Shown here: piece after piece, positions 36,003 through 45,771 of the stretch | How positions within the stretch are numbered: position 1 is the first letter of the stretch | Layout of the letters: each line of letters opens with the position of its first letter | Origin: SG8-30 sp963710135 | Lineage (GTDB): Bacteria; Pseudomonadota; Gammaproteobacteria; Steroidobacterales; Steroidobacteraceae | Direction: 5' to 3' | Length of the DNA stretch: 64,000 nucleotides | Assembly (NCBI GenBank): GCA_963710135.1 | Contig: CAVPYY010000003.1 | Location: 806,001-870,000, forward strand | Notes under the pieces: generated by a model | What the model saw: the letters and a program-made list of their open reading frames with translations, nothing else | What the model was told of the DNA's origin: nothing | Database searches by the model: none | Translations under genes and position numbers: made by a program

Positions 36003-38501
36003 ATGCGCGCCTTGCGATTCGCCGTCCTGGCGCTGTCCCGGGAATGGAAGTCCGGCGAGCTGCTGGTGCTGCTCGCGGCGCTGCTGGTGGCCGTCACGGC
36101 GCTGACCGGCGTCGGCTTCTTCACCGACCGGATCAGCCAGGCGGTTTCCGCAGCAGGCCGCCGAGGTGATCGCTGCGGACCTGAGGCTGCAGTCCAGCGC
36201 GCCGCCGGGCGAGCGCTACGCCGCGGCCGCCCGCGAGGCGGGGCTGGACGTCGCGCGCACTCGTCTCGTTTCCGAGCGTGGTGTTCTTCGGCGAGGAGTC
36301 GTCGCTCGCGGCGATCCGGGCGGTCGGGCCCGGCTATCCGCTGCGCGGGCGCGTCAAGGTGGCCGATGCGCCGTTCGCGCCCGGGCGCGATGACGGCCGC
36401 GATTCCCGCGTCGCGGCGAAGCCTGGCCGGATTCACGGCTGCTGGCGCGGCTCGGGGCGACGGTCGGCGATGAGATCGACGTCGGCGCCGCGCGGCTGCG
36501 CATCACGCAGGTGCTCGACTACCGTCCCGACCAGGGCTCCGCCTTCGTTGATCTGGCCTCGTCGCTGATGCTCAACATCGACGACATGCCGGCCACCGAA
36601 CTCTTGCAGCCCGGCAGCCGCGCGACATTCGCGCTGTTGTTCGCGGGGCCACCGGCCGCGGTCCGCGAGTTCAAGGACGAGCTGCAGGGCATGAAGGAGC
36701 CCGGCGAGCGCCTCGTCGACGTGGCCGAAGCCAGTCCGCAGATCCAGTCATCGATGGATCGTGCCGGCCGGTTCCTGAACCTGTCGGCGCTGATCACCGT
36801 ACTGCTCGCAGCGGTCGCGGTCGCCATGGCTGCGCGCCGCTACGCCCGGCGGCATCTCGACAACGTCGCGCTGATGAAGTGCATGGGCGCGTCGCAAGGG
36901 TTCGTGCTGCGGGTCACGCTGCTGCAGCTCGTCGCGCTCGCCGTCCTGGCGGCGCTCATCGGCGGAGCGCTCGGTTTCCTGGCGCAGGAAGGGCTGGCCT
37001 GGCTGCTGCGCGACCTGGTGCGCGACGCGCTGCCCGCGCCCACGGCGGCGCCGGCGCTGCTCGGGCTGGCGACCGCGGTCACCATCCTGGTCGGGCTTCG
37101 CGCTGCCACCGATGCTGCAGCTGAAGCGGGTGCCGCCGGCGCGCGTGCTGCGCCGCAATCTGGAGCCGCCGCCGCTGCGCTACGCCGCACCCTACGTGCT
37201 GGCCATCGGGGCGCTGCTGGCGATCCTGTTCTGGCTGGTACGCGACCTGCGGCTCGTGACCTACGTGGCGATCGGCACCACCGTGACGCTCGCGGCGCTC
37301 TGGGGTGCCGGCTGGCTGCTGGTGCGCACCGCCGGCAAGCTGCGCGGCGGCGTCGGTGTGGCCTGGCGCTACGGCATCGCCAACCTCTCGCGGCGCGGCG
37401 GCGAGAGCATCGTGCAGGTGGTCGCCTTCGGCCTCGGCCTGATGGTGCTGCTGCTGCTCGCCGTGGTGCGTAACGACCTGATCGATGACTGGCAGGCCAG
37501 CCTGCCCGCGAACACCCCGAACCATTTCCTGATCAATATCCGCAGCGACCAGACCGATGCGCTCAGGGCGTTCTTCGCCGCGCGCGGTGTGCCCGAGCCG
37601 CAGCTATTTCCCATGATCCGGGCGCGCATGACCGCCATCAATGGCCGGCCCTCGGCCGACGTGGTCGCGGCCAGCGACCGCGGCCGCAATTTCGTCGAGC
37701 GCGAGCAGAACCTGAGCTGGTCGGCCGACCTGCAGTCCGACAATCGCATCGTCGAGGGACGCTGGTGGAGCGAGTCGGATCGTGGCCGCAAGCTCGTCTC
37801 GGTGTCGACCGACTACGCCGAGGAGCTCGGCATCAAGCTCGGCGACACGCTCACGTTCGACGTCGCCGGCGAGCCGCTGGAGGCCGAGGTCGCGAGCATC
37901 CGCGAGGTGCACTGGGACACGTTCCGGCCGAATTTCTTCCTGGTGTTCTCGCCCGGGCGCGCTCGACGGCATGGTCGGCACCTGGCTCACGGCGCTGCAA
38001 GCTCGACGAGACCGGCCGGCGTTCGCTGGTCGATCTGGTGCGGCGAGTTTCCCGAACGTCTCGGTCTTCGACATCGACGCCATCCTCAGCCAGGTGCGCG
38101 AGGTGATGGATCGCGCTTCGCTGGCCGTGCAGTACGTCTTCCTGTTCACGCTGGCCGCCGGGCTCATGGTGCTGCTCGCGGCCATCCAGTCCACGCGCGA
38201 CGAACGGCGCTACGAGAGCGCGATGCTGCGCACGCTCGGCGCGAGCCGGCGGGTGGTGCTGGCGGGGGTCGCCACGGAGTTCGCGGCGCTCGGGCTGTTG
38301 GCCGGCCTGCTCGCGGCCGTCGGGGCGACCACCGGTGGCTGGCTGCTCGCCACGGAGCTCTTCAATCTCGACTTCACCGTGGACCCGACCGTGTGGCTGG
38401 TCGGGCTCGTCGCGGGGGTCGTGCTGGTCGGCGGCGCCGGGACCTGGGCGGCGCGTTCGGTGGTGAACCAGCCGCCGGTGACGACCCTCCGGCAGGGCTG
38501 A
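36003..38501 (+). CDS. ybbP: ABC transporter permease YbbP (FtsX-like, about seven frameshifts)
   Basis: Large permease with two FtsX/MacB-type domains. It starts MRALRFAVLALSREWKSGEL. Pieces in order, in changing frames, are: the first membrane helix; VIAADLRLQSSAPPGERYAA; VVFFGEESSLAAIRAVGPGY; ARLGATVGDEIDVGAARLRI through ALITVLLAAVAVAMAARRYA; LQLKRVPPARVLRRNLEPPP through NFFLVFSPGR; then DGMVGTWLTAL; KLDETGRRSLVDLVRR; and FPNVSVFDIDAILSQ through PPVTTLRQG. Breaks are near 36148, 36275, 36400, 37105, 37963, 38000 and 38045. Every piece matches YbbP in order, so no large segment is lost. This gene has the most lesions in the window. Two nucleotides follow ybbA, so it is cotranscribed. Confidence 0.85.
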
Positions 38502-38511
38502 GCGCGGCCGC

Positions 38512-39264
38512 TCAGCGCCCCGATACCGACAAGCGGATGCGACCGGCCGGCTCGGTGCGCCCGCGCGCGGTCACGCCTTCGAGGCGGATCGAGTACGCCC
38601 CGGCGGGCAGCACCGACGAGTTGAGCTGCAGGATCAGCTCGCCGTTCGAGTCGCGCTGCAGGCGTTCCGCGTTGAAGATCGAGACGCCGTCGTCACGGGC
38701 GAGCGCGACGTTGTAGGACCTGAACTTGTCGCCCGGCACGGCGATGCGGATCTCGAGGCGTTCGGCAAACTCACCCGCGCCGACCCGCAGCTGGCCGGCG
38801 GCTGCCGGGGTGGCCCGCGCGATCCGGGTGGTCGACGGCGCACGGATGAAGCCCTCTTCCGCCTGCGCCTGCAGCCTCTCGCTCTGGTGCTCGGCGCTGC
38901 TGACCCGGGCGGAAAGCCACAGCGCCAGGACCAGTAGCGCCACGATCGCAGCCGCCGCGCCGATGAGCAGGCGCGGGTCGCGCCACCAGGTCCGGTCGGT
39001 CCACAACTCGCCGGTCGCCACCAGCTGGGAGGCACGACCGACCTGCTCGGCGAGGCCCATGCGCTCGGCGCGGGCCGGGTCGGCGCGCACGGCCTGCTCG
39101 AAGCGGCGGGCGTCGGCCGGCGACAGCAGGCCCGCGAGGTAGCGCGCCGCCAGCAGCCGCTCATCCGGGGCCCCGGCCGGATCGACCGATTCGCTTCGAC
39201 TTGACCCGCCCGGCAGCCCCGGAACGTTTATCCTGATACGTCGAATCGCAGAGGAGATGCCCAT
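38512..39264 (-). CDS. Anti-sigma-factor-like membrane protein
   Basis: About 250 residues. The N-terminal part ERLLAARYLAGLLSPADARR looks like the short helical sigma-binding region of RskA-type anti-sigma factors, without a zinc HxxxCxxC. One membrane helix follows (about residues 100-122, LLIGAAAAIVALLVLALWLS), then a periplasmic beta-rich domain (EFAERLEIRIAVPGDKFRSY, later SSVLPAGAYSIRLEGV). No sigma factor gene lies next to it. The start is uncertain: ATG at 39264 overlaps the divergent gene's ATG inside CCATGG, and no alternative with a good ribosome site was found. It converges on ybbP. Confidence 0.6.
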   Translation of the reverse strand: MGISSAIRRIRINVPGLPGGSSRSESVDPAGAPDERLLAARYLAGLLSPADARRFEQAVRADPARAERMGLAEQVGRASQLVATGELWTDRTWWRDPRLLIGAAAAIVALLVLALWLSARVSSAEHQSERLQAQAEEGFIRAPSTTRIARATPAAAGQLRVGAGEFAERLEIRIAVPGDKFRSYNVALARDDGVSIFNAERLQRDSNGELILQLNSSVLPAGAYSIRLEGVTARGRTEPAGRIRLSVSGR

Positions 39265-40796
39265 GGTCCGTTCCCGCTGTCGCAGTGCCGCCATCATCAC
39301 CGGAATCGCGCTCGCGGCACCGTGCGCGAGTGCACAGGCTGAGGCCGATGTGACGGCCATCACGATCTACAGCTCCGCGCGCCCCGGGGCCATTCCGGCC
39401 GACTGGTACCGGCCGCTGCCGGGGCAGGGCACGCCACCCGCCACACAGCTGCCCGGCTACGCAGTGGTGCGCACCGACCGCGACCTGGCCATCCAGCGCG
39501 GCCGCTCGCAGCTCAAGTTCACCGACGTTGCGGCGTTGATCGATCCGACCACCGTCAGCTTCCAGTCGCTGACGGATCCCGCCGGCACCCGCGTGCTGGA
39601 GCAGAATTTCCAGTTCGACCTGGTCAGCACCCAGAAGCTGCTGTCGCGCTACGTGGATCGCCCGGTGACCATCGAGCGGCCGCAGGGTGACGGCGTGTCG
39701 ATCCTGAACGGCACGCTGCTGTCGGCCTACGACGGCCTGGTTGTACGCGGCGACGATGGCCAGATCCACGCGCTGAACCAGTGGTCAGGCATTCGCTTCG
39801 GCGAACTGCCTGGCGGACTCATCACCCAGCCGACCCTCGAATGGGACCTGAGCGCGGCAAAGGGCGGGACGCATCGGGTCCGCACCAGCTACCAGACCGG
39901 CGGCATCACCTGGTGGACCGACTACAACCTGCTGTTCACCCCGGGCGCCGACGCGAACTCGGGTTTCGTCGACGTCGGCGCTTGGGTGAGCATCATCAAC
40001 CAGTCCGGCGCCGCCTATCCCGGCGCGAGGCTCAAGCTGATCGCCGGGGAAGTGAACCGGGCGCAGCCGGCCGCTGCGCCGTACGCCAAGGGGCGCGTGG
40101 CGATGAGCATGGAAATGGCCGACGCCGCCCGGCTTCGAGGAGAAGGCATTCTTCGAGTATCACCTGTACACCCTCGGCCGGCCGACGACGCTGCCCAACA
40201 ATTCGACCAAGCAGATCGAGCTGTTCGACGCGGCGAGTCGCGTGCCGGCCAGCAAGAAACTCATCTACTACGGTGCCCTCGGCTACGGCTGGGGTGGCTC
40301 GCCGGTGATCGACCGCGACTACGGCCCCGCCTCAAACAACAAGGTCGACGTCTGGCTGGAGTTCCGCAATGACCAGAAGTCCGGTCTCGGCATGCCGCTG
40401 CCGGCTGGCCGCATCCGGGTGTCGCAGCTCGACACCGCCGACGGCAGTCTGGAGTTCGTCGGTGAGGACACCATCGACCACACGCCGAAGAACGAGACCG
40501 TCAAGGTCAAGCTCGGTACGGCCTTCGACGTGGTCGGCGAGCGTCGCCAGACTGACTTCTCGGTGGACAGCCGCGGGCGGGTGATGGAGGAGGACTTCGA
40601 GATCAAGCTGCGCAATCACAAGGATCAGGCCGTCGAAGTCGTGGTGCGCGAGAACCTCTATCGCTGGAGCAACTGGCGCGTGCTGTCGAGCTCGCAGCCC
40701 TACGAAAAGCTCGACGCGCGCACCATCGAGTTCCCGGTGAAGGTCGCCAAGGATGGCGAGGCGACCATCAGCTACCGGGTGCGCTACAACTGGTGA
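39263..40796 (+). CDS. Secreted DUF4139 protein (frameshifted)
   Basis: Exported beta-rich protein of the DUF4139 family, about 510 residues when repaired. The signal peptide MVRSRCRSAAIITGIALAAP ends at about residue 26. The family core is VTIERPQGDGVSILNGTLLS, then YNLLFTPGADANSGFVDVGA, then KNETVKVKLGTAFDVVGERR, ending in DUF4139 with ARTIEFPVKVAKDGEATISY. The frame shifts near 40128-40131 (GCCGCCCGGC): GFEEKAFFEYHLYTLGRPTT continues in another frame. ATG at 39263 is chosen over 39257 because an AGAGGAG ribosome site ends 7 nt upstream. The family occurs widely in bacteria; its function is unknown. Confidence 0.82.
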
Positions 40797-40844
40797 CCGG
40801 CGTCACGGCCGCTGCCCGCCATACCGGCGGCGGCGGCCAACTCC

Positions 40845-40850
40845 TATAAT
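40845..40850 (+). promoter_or_regulatory. Consensus -10 element (TATAAT) just before the YkgJ-type gene
   Basis: A perfect TATAAT at 40845-40850 ends only 8 nt before the ATG at 40859. A transcript starting at the usual distance would have almost no 5' leader and no ribosome site. The -35 area (40822-40828, ACCGGCG) is poor. Confidence 0.6.
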
Positions 40851-40858
40851 GCGCGCCC

Positions 40859-41227
40859 ATGAAGGCTCGCTACGACTGCTCGAAGTGTCCCGGCTACTGC
40901 TGTTCCTATCCGCGAATCTCGGTGACCGAGCGTGACATCGCGCGGCTCGCGCGGCATCACGATCTGCCCGTCGCGAAGGCCCGTGACAAGTTCACCTATC
41001 GCTATCGTTCGGACGGCATCGACGAGCGCATCCTCAGGCATCGCAAGGACGACGTCTTCAAGTCAGTCTGCCGGTTCCTGGACCGCGAGACCCGTCGCTG
41101 TACCGTGTACGAGGCGCGGCCAACGGTCTGCCGTGGCTATCCGCACGGCAGCCGCTGTGGCTACTACGACTTCCTGACCTTCGAGCGCGAGCAGCAGGGC
41201 GACGAGGAGTTCATCCCGAGCGCCTAG
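40859..41227 (+). CDS. YkgJ-family cysteine cluster protein
   Basis: 122-residue protein with the CxxCxxxCC-type cluster at the start (CSKCPGYCCSYPRISVT) and later Cys in VCRFLD, CTVYEARPTVCRGYPHGSRC. These are the Fe-S/zinc-type cysteine clusters of the YkgJ family (PF03692), suggested to bind metal. Function is unknown. A possible leaderless promoter sits directly before it. Its TAG stop shares the palindrome CTAG with the opposite stop of the lipase-CHAT gene, a 4-nt convergent overlap. Confidence 0.85.
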   Translation: MKARYDCSKCPGYCCSYPRISVTERDIARLARHHDLPVAKARDKFTYRYRSDGIDERILRHRKDDVFKSVCRFLDRETRRCTVYEARPTVCRGYPHGSRCGYYDFLTFEREQQGDEEFIPSA

Positions 41228-44115
41228 GACTTGCCGGGCTTCTTCAGCTGGAAATCGTAGCTGCCGTAGTGCAGATAGTTGGCCCAGTCGGCCGAGCCCA
41301 GCGACTTGACGGCGCCGCGAGCACCCTGCAGCGCCTCGCCGATCGTCGTGCCGCGCACCAGCTGTCCATACAGCGTCCCGGCGAAGCTTGCCGCGGCCGC
41401 GTCCGACACCGGCCACCATGTGCCGACGAAATTGGCCACGCCGCCGCGCAGGAACGCCTCCGCGAAGCCGGTGCTGCGCGACAGCGAGCGCGTGACCTGG
41501 GCGACTTCCCGCAGTCGGCCGGATTCGCAGGCGTTGAAGAACAGCAAGGTCGGCAGCGCGTCCAGCCCGGCCAGATCGGCGCCCGACAGCACGCGTCCGC
41601 CGGCACAGAGAATGCCGCTCGAGGCGGGCGCGCTGGCATCGAAGAACGCGTGTCCGGCGTAGTGCACGCTGTCCCAGGCGCCGGAGCGGAACTCCTCAAG
41701 CAGTCGGGCACGGGTCGCTTCGCCGCCGCGCAGCGTTGTTACTTCGAAGTCCGGCCCCGCCAGCTCCCGGGCGACGCGCGCGCCTTCCTGCTCGGCGCCC
41801 TGCAGGTCGCCGGTTGGATTGACGACCAGTAGCACCCTGAACGTCCCGGCCAGGCGCCGCGACTCGCGCCACTTGGCGACCGACATGCCCTCGGCGGCGT
41901 AGCGCCGGCTCAGGCCGGCCTCGGCCGCGGGCGACCAGCCGTTTATGGCCAGCGTCTCCCACGGCCACTGGGAACTCGCCGTGTCGTGCACGACGATCAG
42001 TGGGGTCTCGCGGACTTCCGGCAGGGCCTCCAGGGTGGCCTCCGGCAGCAGCAGGCGAGCGAGGTCCTCACCGAAGTCTCCCAGGCTGTCCTCGGCGAGC
42101 CGCGCGCCCAGTCCGCCGAGATGCCGGTCCAGCGCGCGGGTGTCCAGCTTGCGCGTGGCGGCCAGCGCCGTGCCCTTCGGCGTGGTGCCGAGCAGCGCGG
42201 CGCGGAGCTCACCGCCTTCCTGCTGCACGAACAGGTAGGACTGGGCGGTGGCGCGCGCCACCGGCCGGGTCTTGCGGACCACTTCGCCCACGGTGCGTGG
42301 CTGCAGCCGTACAAGTTCGCGATGGGGCGATGACGCGAGTACCAGCTCCATGGCCGTGCGCGCCGCGGTCAGCCGGCGGCGGCTGCGCGAGGCGAAGCTG
42401 ATGCGCCGCAGCCGCTCGCCGGGCTGCAGCTCCGCGAGCGCGCCCAGGATGCCCGCCAGCATCGACTGTGCCGCGTGCGCCGGCGGCACGCCGGAAGCGG
42501 TGCCCCACAGCACGAACGCGATCTCGCGCACGCCCGCCAGGGCAAGGGTGCGGGTGACGTTGGCGGCCGCGAGGCGCTGCACTTCGGCGCCGTAGCGGCC
42601 GAAGTCACCCAGGCCGGCGAACACCACATAGCGCGCCCGCAGGCTGCGATGCGCGGCCGGCAGCACGAAGACCTCACCCGCCGCCGAGCCGATCGCGCGC
42701 CGCCCAGTCAGGTCGCGCACGGTGCCACCGAGGGCTTCGTCCACCGCGGCGGCGGCGCCCTCGGGCTCGACGTTGCTGAACACGCCGAGCGCGATCGCTT
42801 CGGCGGATTCCTCGACGATGCTGGCGAGCGACAAGCGCAGTTCCACCGGGCCGGTCGTCCCCGGGGCAAGACGCGCCGCCGGTCCGTCACTCGCGAGCGT
42901 CGTGGCCGGCGCCAGGAACTCGTGCAGGAAGGAGCGCTGCTGGTCCTCGCCCAGATCGCTCCAGAAGAGCTTTTCCCTGGAGGTGTCGGGCTGTTCCTCG
43001 GGCACCCAGCGGGCGCGCCGCTCTGCGCTGAGCGGCGCCTGCGGCAGCGCCTGGGAGTAGCCGCGGCGCAGCACATCGGTCACGGTACGGATGACCCGGG
43101 CGTCGCCGGGCAGCGCGCCGTGCGAGGCCCGCACATACCAGGTGGACAGGCCCGGCATCTCCGCGAGCTTCAGCGGCACGGTGCCGTCGCCGTCCTCGCT
43201 GAGGCGGAATTCCAGCTTGCCGTCGCGAATCCGTGCGCCGCTGACGGTCTCGCGGCCGGTTCCCGCGATCAGCGCGAAGCGCTCGTCGGGCGCGGGCAGC
43301 GACTGGCGCACGATGAATGCACCGCGCAGGAGCTGGGCGGCGGGCTTTGGCCCGCGCGGCCAGGATCCTGGCTTGAACGGATCGAAGTCCTCGCAGTCCT
43401 CCGGTCTCGGCAGCAGCTCGGTGAGCCCGGGAAAGGTGGTCAGCACGCGCCGTGCCAGGCGCTTGGCATCGCTGGTGAGGTCGAGTAGCGCCACGCGCTT
43501 TACCAGCGGGTGCGTGCCGCGCAACGCCTTCACTGCGGCGAAGGCGCCGTAGTTGGGCGTCCCGAGTTGCACGACGCGCCCGATCTTCGCCGCGGCCTTC
43601 TGGCCCAGCAGCGCACGGGCCACCAGCCCGCCCAGGCTGTGGGTGACGAGATGCACGCGCTCCGCCGGCTCCTGGTCGAGGCGGCGGGCCAGCCCGAGTG
43701 CGGCCGCCTTGATGCTCTGGCGCCAGTCGTAGGGATGGAAGTCGGCATTGAAGCCGGCGGCACGCAGCTCGAGCTTGAGCCGCAGGTAGGCGAACAGGAT
43801 CACGCCGAGCGGCTCGATGCGTCGCTGCGAGGGCAGCGCGAGGCGCGACAGGCCACCGATGGCGATCTCGACCGGGTCGAACCACTTGATGTCGTCGGAG
43901 CGCTTCTCGCGGCGGATGCCGAGCGTGGAACCCATCAGCCCGGGCAGGATCAGCACGCGGTCGCCCGCCGCCGCGCGCTCGGCGCGCTGGATCAGCTCGC
44001 GCAACTCGGCGTGCTGCGCCGGGCCGAGCAGCTCGTCCAGCGCCGGGTCGCGGCGGCGGTCCGCGAGACGCCGTTCGACTTCCTGTTCGGTCAGCGACCA
44101 CGTTCCGGCCGTCAA
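41224..44115 (-). CDS. Lipase-like / M17-N-like / CHAT protease fusion protein
   Basis: 963-residue cytoplasmic protein without signal or membrane helix, in three parts. (1) Residues about 50-350: alpha/beta hydrolase of the LCAT/PDAT type, with RVLILPGLMGSTLG, nucleophile in HLVTHSLGGLVA (Ser160), probable Asp in EDGDGTVPL (Asp308 or Asp310) and His332 in ASHGALPGD. (2) About 423-580: a domain resembling the N-terminal domain of leucyl aminopeptidase M17 (YVVFAGLGDFGRYGAEVQRL). (3) About 690-960: CHAT caspase-like protease, catalytic His822 in SVHYAGHAFF and Cys863 in LLFFNACESG, ending with the typical GGVANFVGTWWPVSD. A TTG start at 44115 follows GGGGGAA; a TATAAC -10 lies 45 nt upstream (44160-44165). 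All catalytic residues are present. Function is unknown; a stress or defence effector is possible. Confidence 0.82.
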   Translation of the reverse strand: MTAGTWSLTEQEVERRLADRRRDPALDELLGPAQHAELRELIQRAERAAAGDRVLILPGLMGSTLGIRREKRSDDIKWFDPVEIAIGGLSRLALPSQRRIEPLGVILFAYLRLKLELRAAGFNADFHPYDWRQSIKAAALGLARRLDQEPAERVHLVTHSLGGLVARALLGQKAAAKIGRVVQLGTPNYGAFAAVKALRGTHPLVKRVALLDLTSDAKRLARRVLTTFPGLTELLPRPEDCEDFDPFKPGSWPRGPKPAAQLLRGAFIVRQSLPAPDERFALIAGTGRETVSGARIRDGKLEFRLSEDGDGTVPLKLAEMPGLSTWYVRASHGALPGDARVIRTVTDVLRRGYSQALPQAPLSAERRARWVPEEQPDTSREKLFWSDLGEDQQRSFLHEFLAPATTLASDGPAARLAPGTTGPVELRLSLASIVEESAEAIALGVFSNVEPEGAAAAVDEALGGTVRDLTGRRAIGSAAGEVFVLPAAHRSLRARYVVFAGLGDFGRYGAEVQRLAAANVTRTLALAGVREIAFVLWGTASGVPPAHAAQSMLAGILGALAELQPGERLRRISFASRSRRRLTAARTAMELVLASSPHRELVRLQPRTVGEVVRKTRPVARATAQSYLFVQQEGGELRAALLGTTPKGTALAATRKLDTRALDRHLGGLGARLAEDSLGDFGEDLARLLLPEATLEALPEVRETPLIVVHDTASSQWPWETLAINGWSPAAEAGLSRRYAAEGMSVAKWRESRRLAGTFRVLLVVNPTGDLQGAEQEGARVARELAGPDFEVTTLRGGEATRARLLEEFRSGAWDSVHYAGHAFFDASAPASSGILCAGGRVLSGADLAGLDALPTLLFFNACESGRLREVAQVTRSLSRSTGFAEAFLRGGVANFVGTWWPVSDAAAASFAGTLYGQLVRGTTIGEALQGARGAVKSLGSADWANYLHYGSYDFQLKKPGKS

Positions 44116-44159
44116 GCGCTTCCCCCAGGGTCCTGTCCTACCAGACGCTCAGCGCCGAC

Positions 44160-44165
44160 GTTATA
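44160..44165 (-). promoter_or_regulatory. Putative -10 element (TATAAC) of the lipase-CHAT gene
   Basis: On the minus strand TGCTATAAC lies in the 95-bp gap after the acyl-CoA ligase, about 45 nt before the TTG start of the lipase-CHAT gene. TGC directly before it makes an extended -10. No good -35 is seen. It suggests the fusion gene can be expressed independently of the bdhA operon. Confidence 0.45.
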
Positions 44166-44210
44166 GCATGCGCGGCGGTACCGGCCCGCCATGGCGCAGA
44201 CGCCGGCGCG

Positions 44211-45758
44211 TCAGGGCCAGTAGGGCTTGCGCAGCTCGCGCTTCAGCAGCTTGCCGTTCGGATTGCGTGGCAGGTCGTCGCGAAACTCGATCCGTGCCAG
44301 GCGTTGCTGCTTGCCGAGCCGCTCATTGGCCCAGGCCTTGAGGGCGTCCGCCTCGACCTCGTGACCTGGACGGCGCATCACCAGCCCGAGCGGCGTCTCG
44401 CCCCATTTCTCGTGCGGGATGCCGATCACGCCACAGTCGAACACCGCCGGATGGGTCTTCAGGACCGCCTCGATGTCGGCCGGAAAGATGTTCTGGCCGC
44501 CCGACAGGATCATGTCCTTCTTGCGGTCGACGACATACAGGTAGCCGTCCTCATCGAGTTGCCCGATGTCCCCGGTGCGCAGCCACGGCCGCCCTTGCTC
44601 GTCATGCCAGAGGGCCTCCGCGGTGGCGTCGGGCCGGTTGTGGTAGGCGCTCATCACGAAGCGTGACCAGCCGACGATCTCGCCGGACCGGCCCGCCGGC
44701 AGCTCCCGGCCGTCGTCATCGATGATCCTGAGGTCGGTGCCGGGCACCGGCTTGCCCACGGAGGTGGGCCTGTCCTCGAGGTCCTCCGGGTCGAGGGTTG
44801 TGATGATGCCCTCGGTGAGGCCATACAGCTCCATGAACTGGCAGCCGAAAGCCCTGGGCATCGAGCGCTTCAGGTCCACGTGCATCGGCGAGCCGACCGT
44901 GCACAGTATCTGCAGTGAACTGATGTCGTGCCTGCCGAAGGCCGGATCTTCGACGATCTTCTGGAACTGCAGTGGCACCATGCCGGCGAAGGTGCAGCGA
45001 TGCCGCTCGACTTCCCTGAGCCAGCCAGCGGGCTCGAAATGCTCCATCACCACGATCGCGCCACCGGGCAGGAAGCTGCACAGCATGGCCGCCCAGCTGA
45101 TGTTCGAGAACAGCCCAATCGGGCACAAGGCTACCGCGGTTGAATTGAATCTCAGGGCGAGGCCGACGTCGTAGGCCCATTCGATGCGGCGACGGTGGGA
45201 GTGCACGATCCCCTTCGGCAGCGCCGTGGTGCCGGAGCTGTAGATGATGTTGCAGGGCTCGTCGGGATCCGGCTCGACCGGGCAGCGCCCGGCGGTGGCC
45301 GCGTCGCGCCAGCTTGCGTAGTCGGTCCAGCCGGCGCCCCCGTCGACGCAGATCCAGCCGCCCTGCACCACGCCAGCCAGACGACTGCGCATGGCCTCGA
45401 GTCGCGCGTGCTGCAGCGGGGTGGCCACCACGGCACGCGCGCCGCAGTCCGCGATCATGCGTTCCACGCCCTCGTCCGATACCGAGAGGTTGAGCGGCAC
45501 CACGCACACGCCGGCCTTCATGGCGCCGAACATCGCCTCGACCATGGGCAGGCCGTTGTTCATCAGCACCGCGAGCGAATCACCGCGTCCGAGACCGAGC
45601 GCGACCAGCGCGTTCGCGACCTGCTCGGTGCGGCGGTCGAACTCGGCCCAGCTCAGCGTGACGTCGCTGCACACTACCGCCGGGCGCTGGGCCCGCCAGC
45701 GGCCGTTGAGGCGGATGACGTCAGGAAAAATCGGCAACGGCCCGCGGATCATCTCCAT
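44211..45758 (-). CDS. AMP-dependent acyl-CoA synthetase in the bdhA operon
   Basis: 515-residue ANL-superfamily ligase. The P-loop is IIYSSGTTALPKGIVHSHRR, followed by FMELYGLTEGIITTLDPEDL, the adenylate-binding WLRTGDIGQLDEDGYLYVVD, hinge DRKKDMILSGGQNIFPADIE and C-terminal catalytic Lys in LPRNPNGKLLKRELRK. It is 13 nt downstream of bdhA on the same strand. The closest general match is medium- or short-chain fatty acid/benzoate-type CoA ligases; by context it could activate acetoacetate, 3-hydroxybutyrate or a related short-chain acid. Substrate is inference; it lacks the extra N-terminal domain of acetoacetyl-CoA synthetase. Confidence 0.88.
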   Translation of the reverse strand: MEMIRGPLPIFPDVIRLNGRWRAQRPAVVCSDVTLSWAEFDRRTEQVANALVALGLGRGDSLAVLMNNGLPMVEAMFGAMKAGVCVVPLNLSVSDEGVERMIADCGARAVVATPLQHARLEAMRSRLAGVVQGGWICVDGGAGWTDYASWRDAATAGRCPVEPDPDEPCNIIYSSGTTALPKGIVHSHRRRIEWAYDVGLALRFNSTAVALCPIGLFSNISWAAMLCSFLPGGAIVVMEHFEPAGWLREVERHRCTFAGMVPLQFQKIVEDPAFGRHDISSLQILCTVGSPMHVDLKRSMPRAFGCQFMELYGLTEGIITTLDPEDLEDRPTSVGKPVPGTDLRIIDDDGRELPAGRSGEIVGWSRFVMSAYHNRPDATAEALWHDEQGRPWLRTGDIGQLDEDGYLYVVDRKKDMILSGGQNIFPADIEAVLKTHPAVFDCGVIGIPHEKWGETPLGLVMRRPGHEVEADALKAWANERLGKQQRLARIEFRDDLPRNPNGKLLKRELRKPYWP

Positions 45759-45771
45759 GGATTCTTGCCCC

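Noticed and set aside
41224..44115. Calling the CHAT fusion a confirmed anti-phage system
   Set aside because: No partner sensor, nuclease, toxin or other defence gene is adjacent; the role remains a hypothesis.
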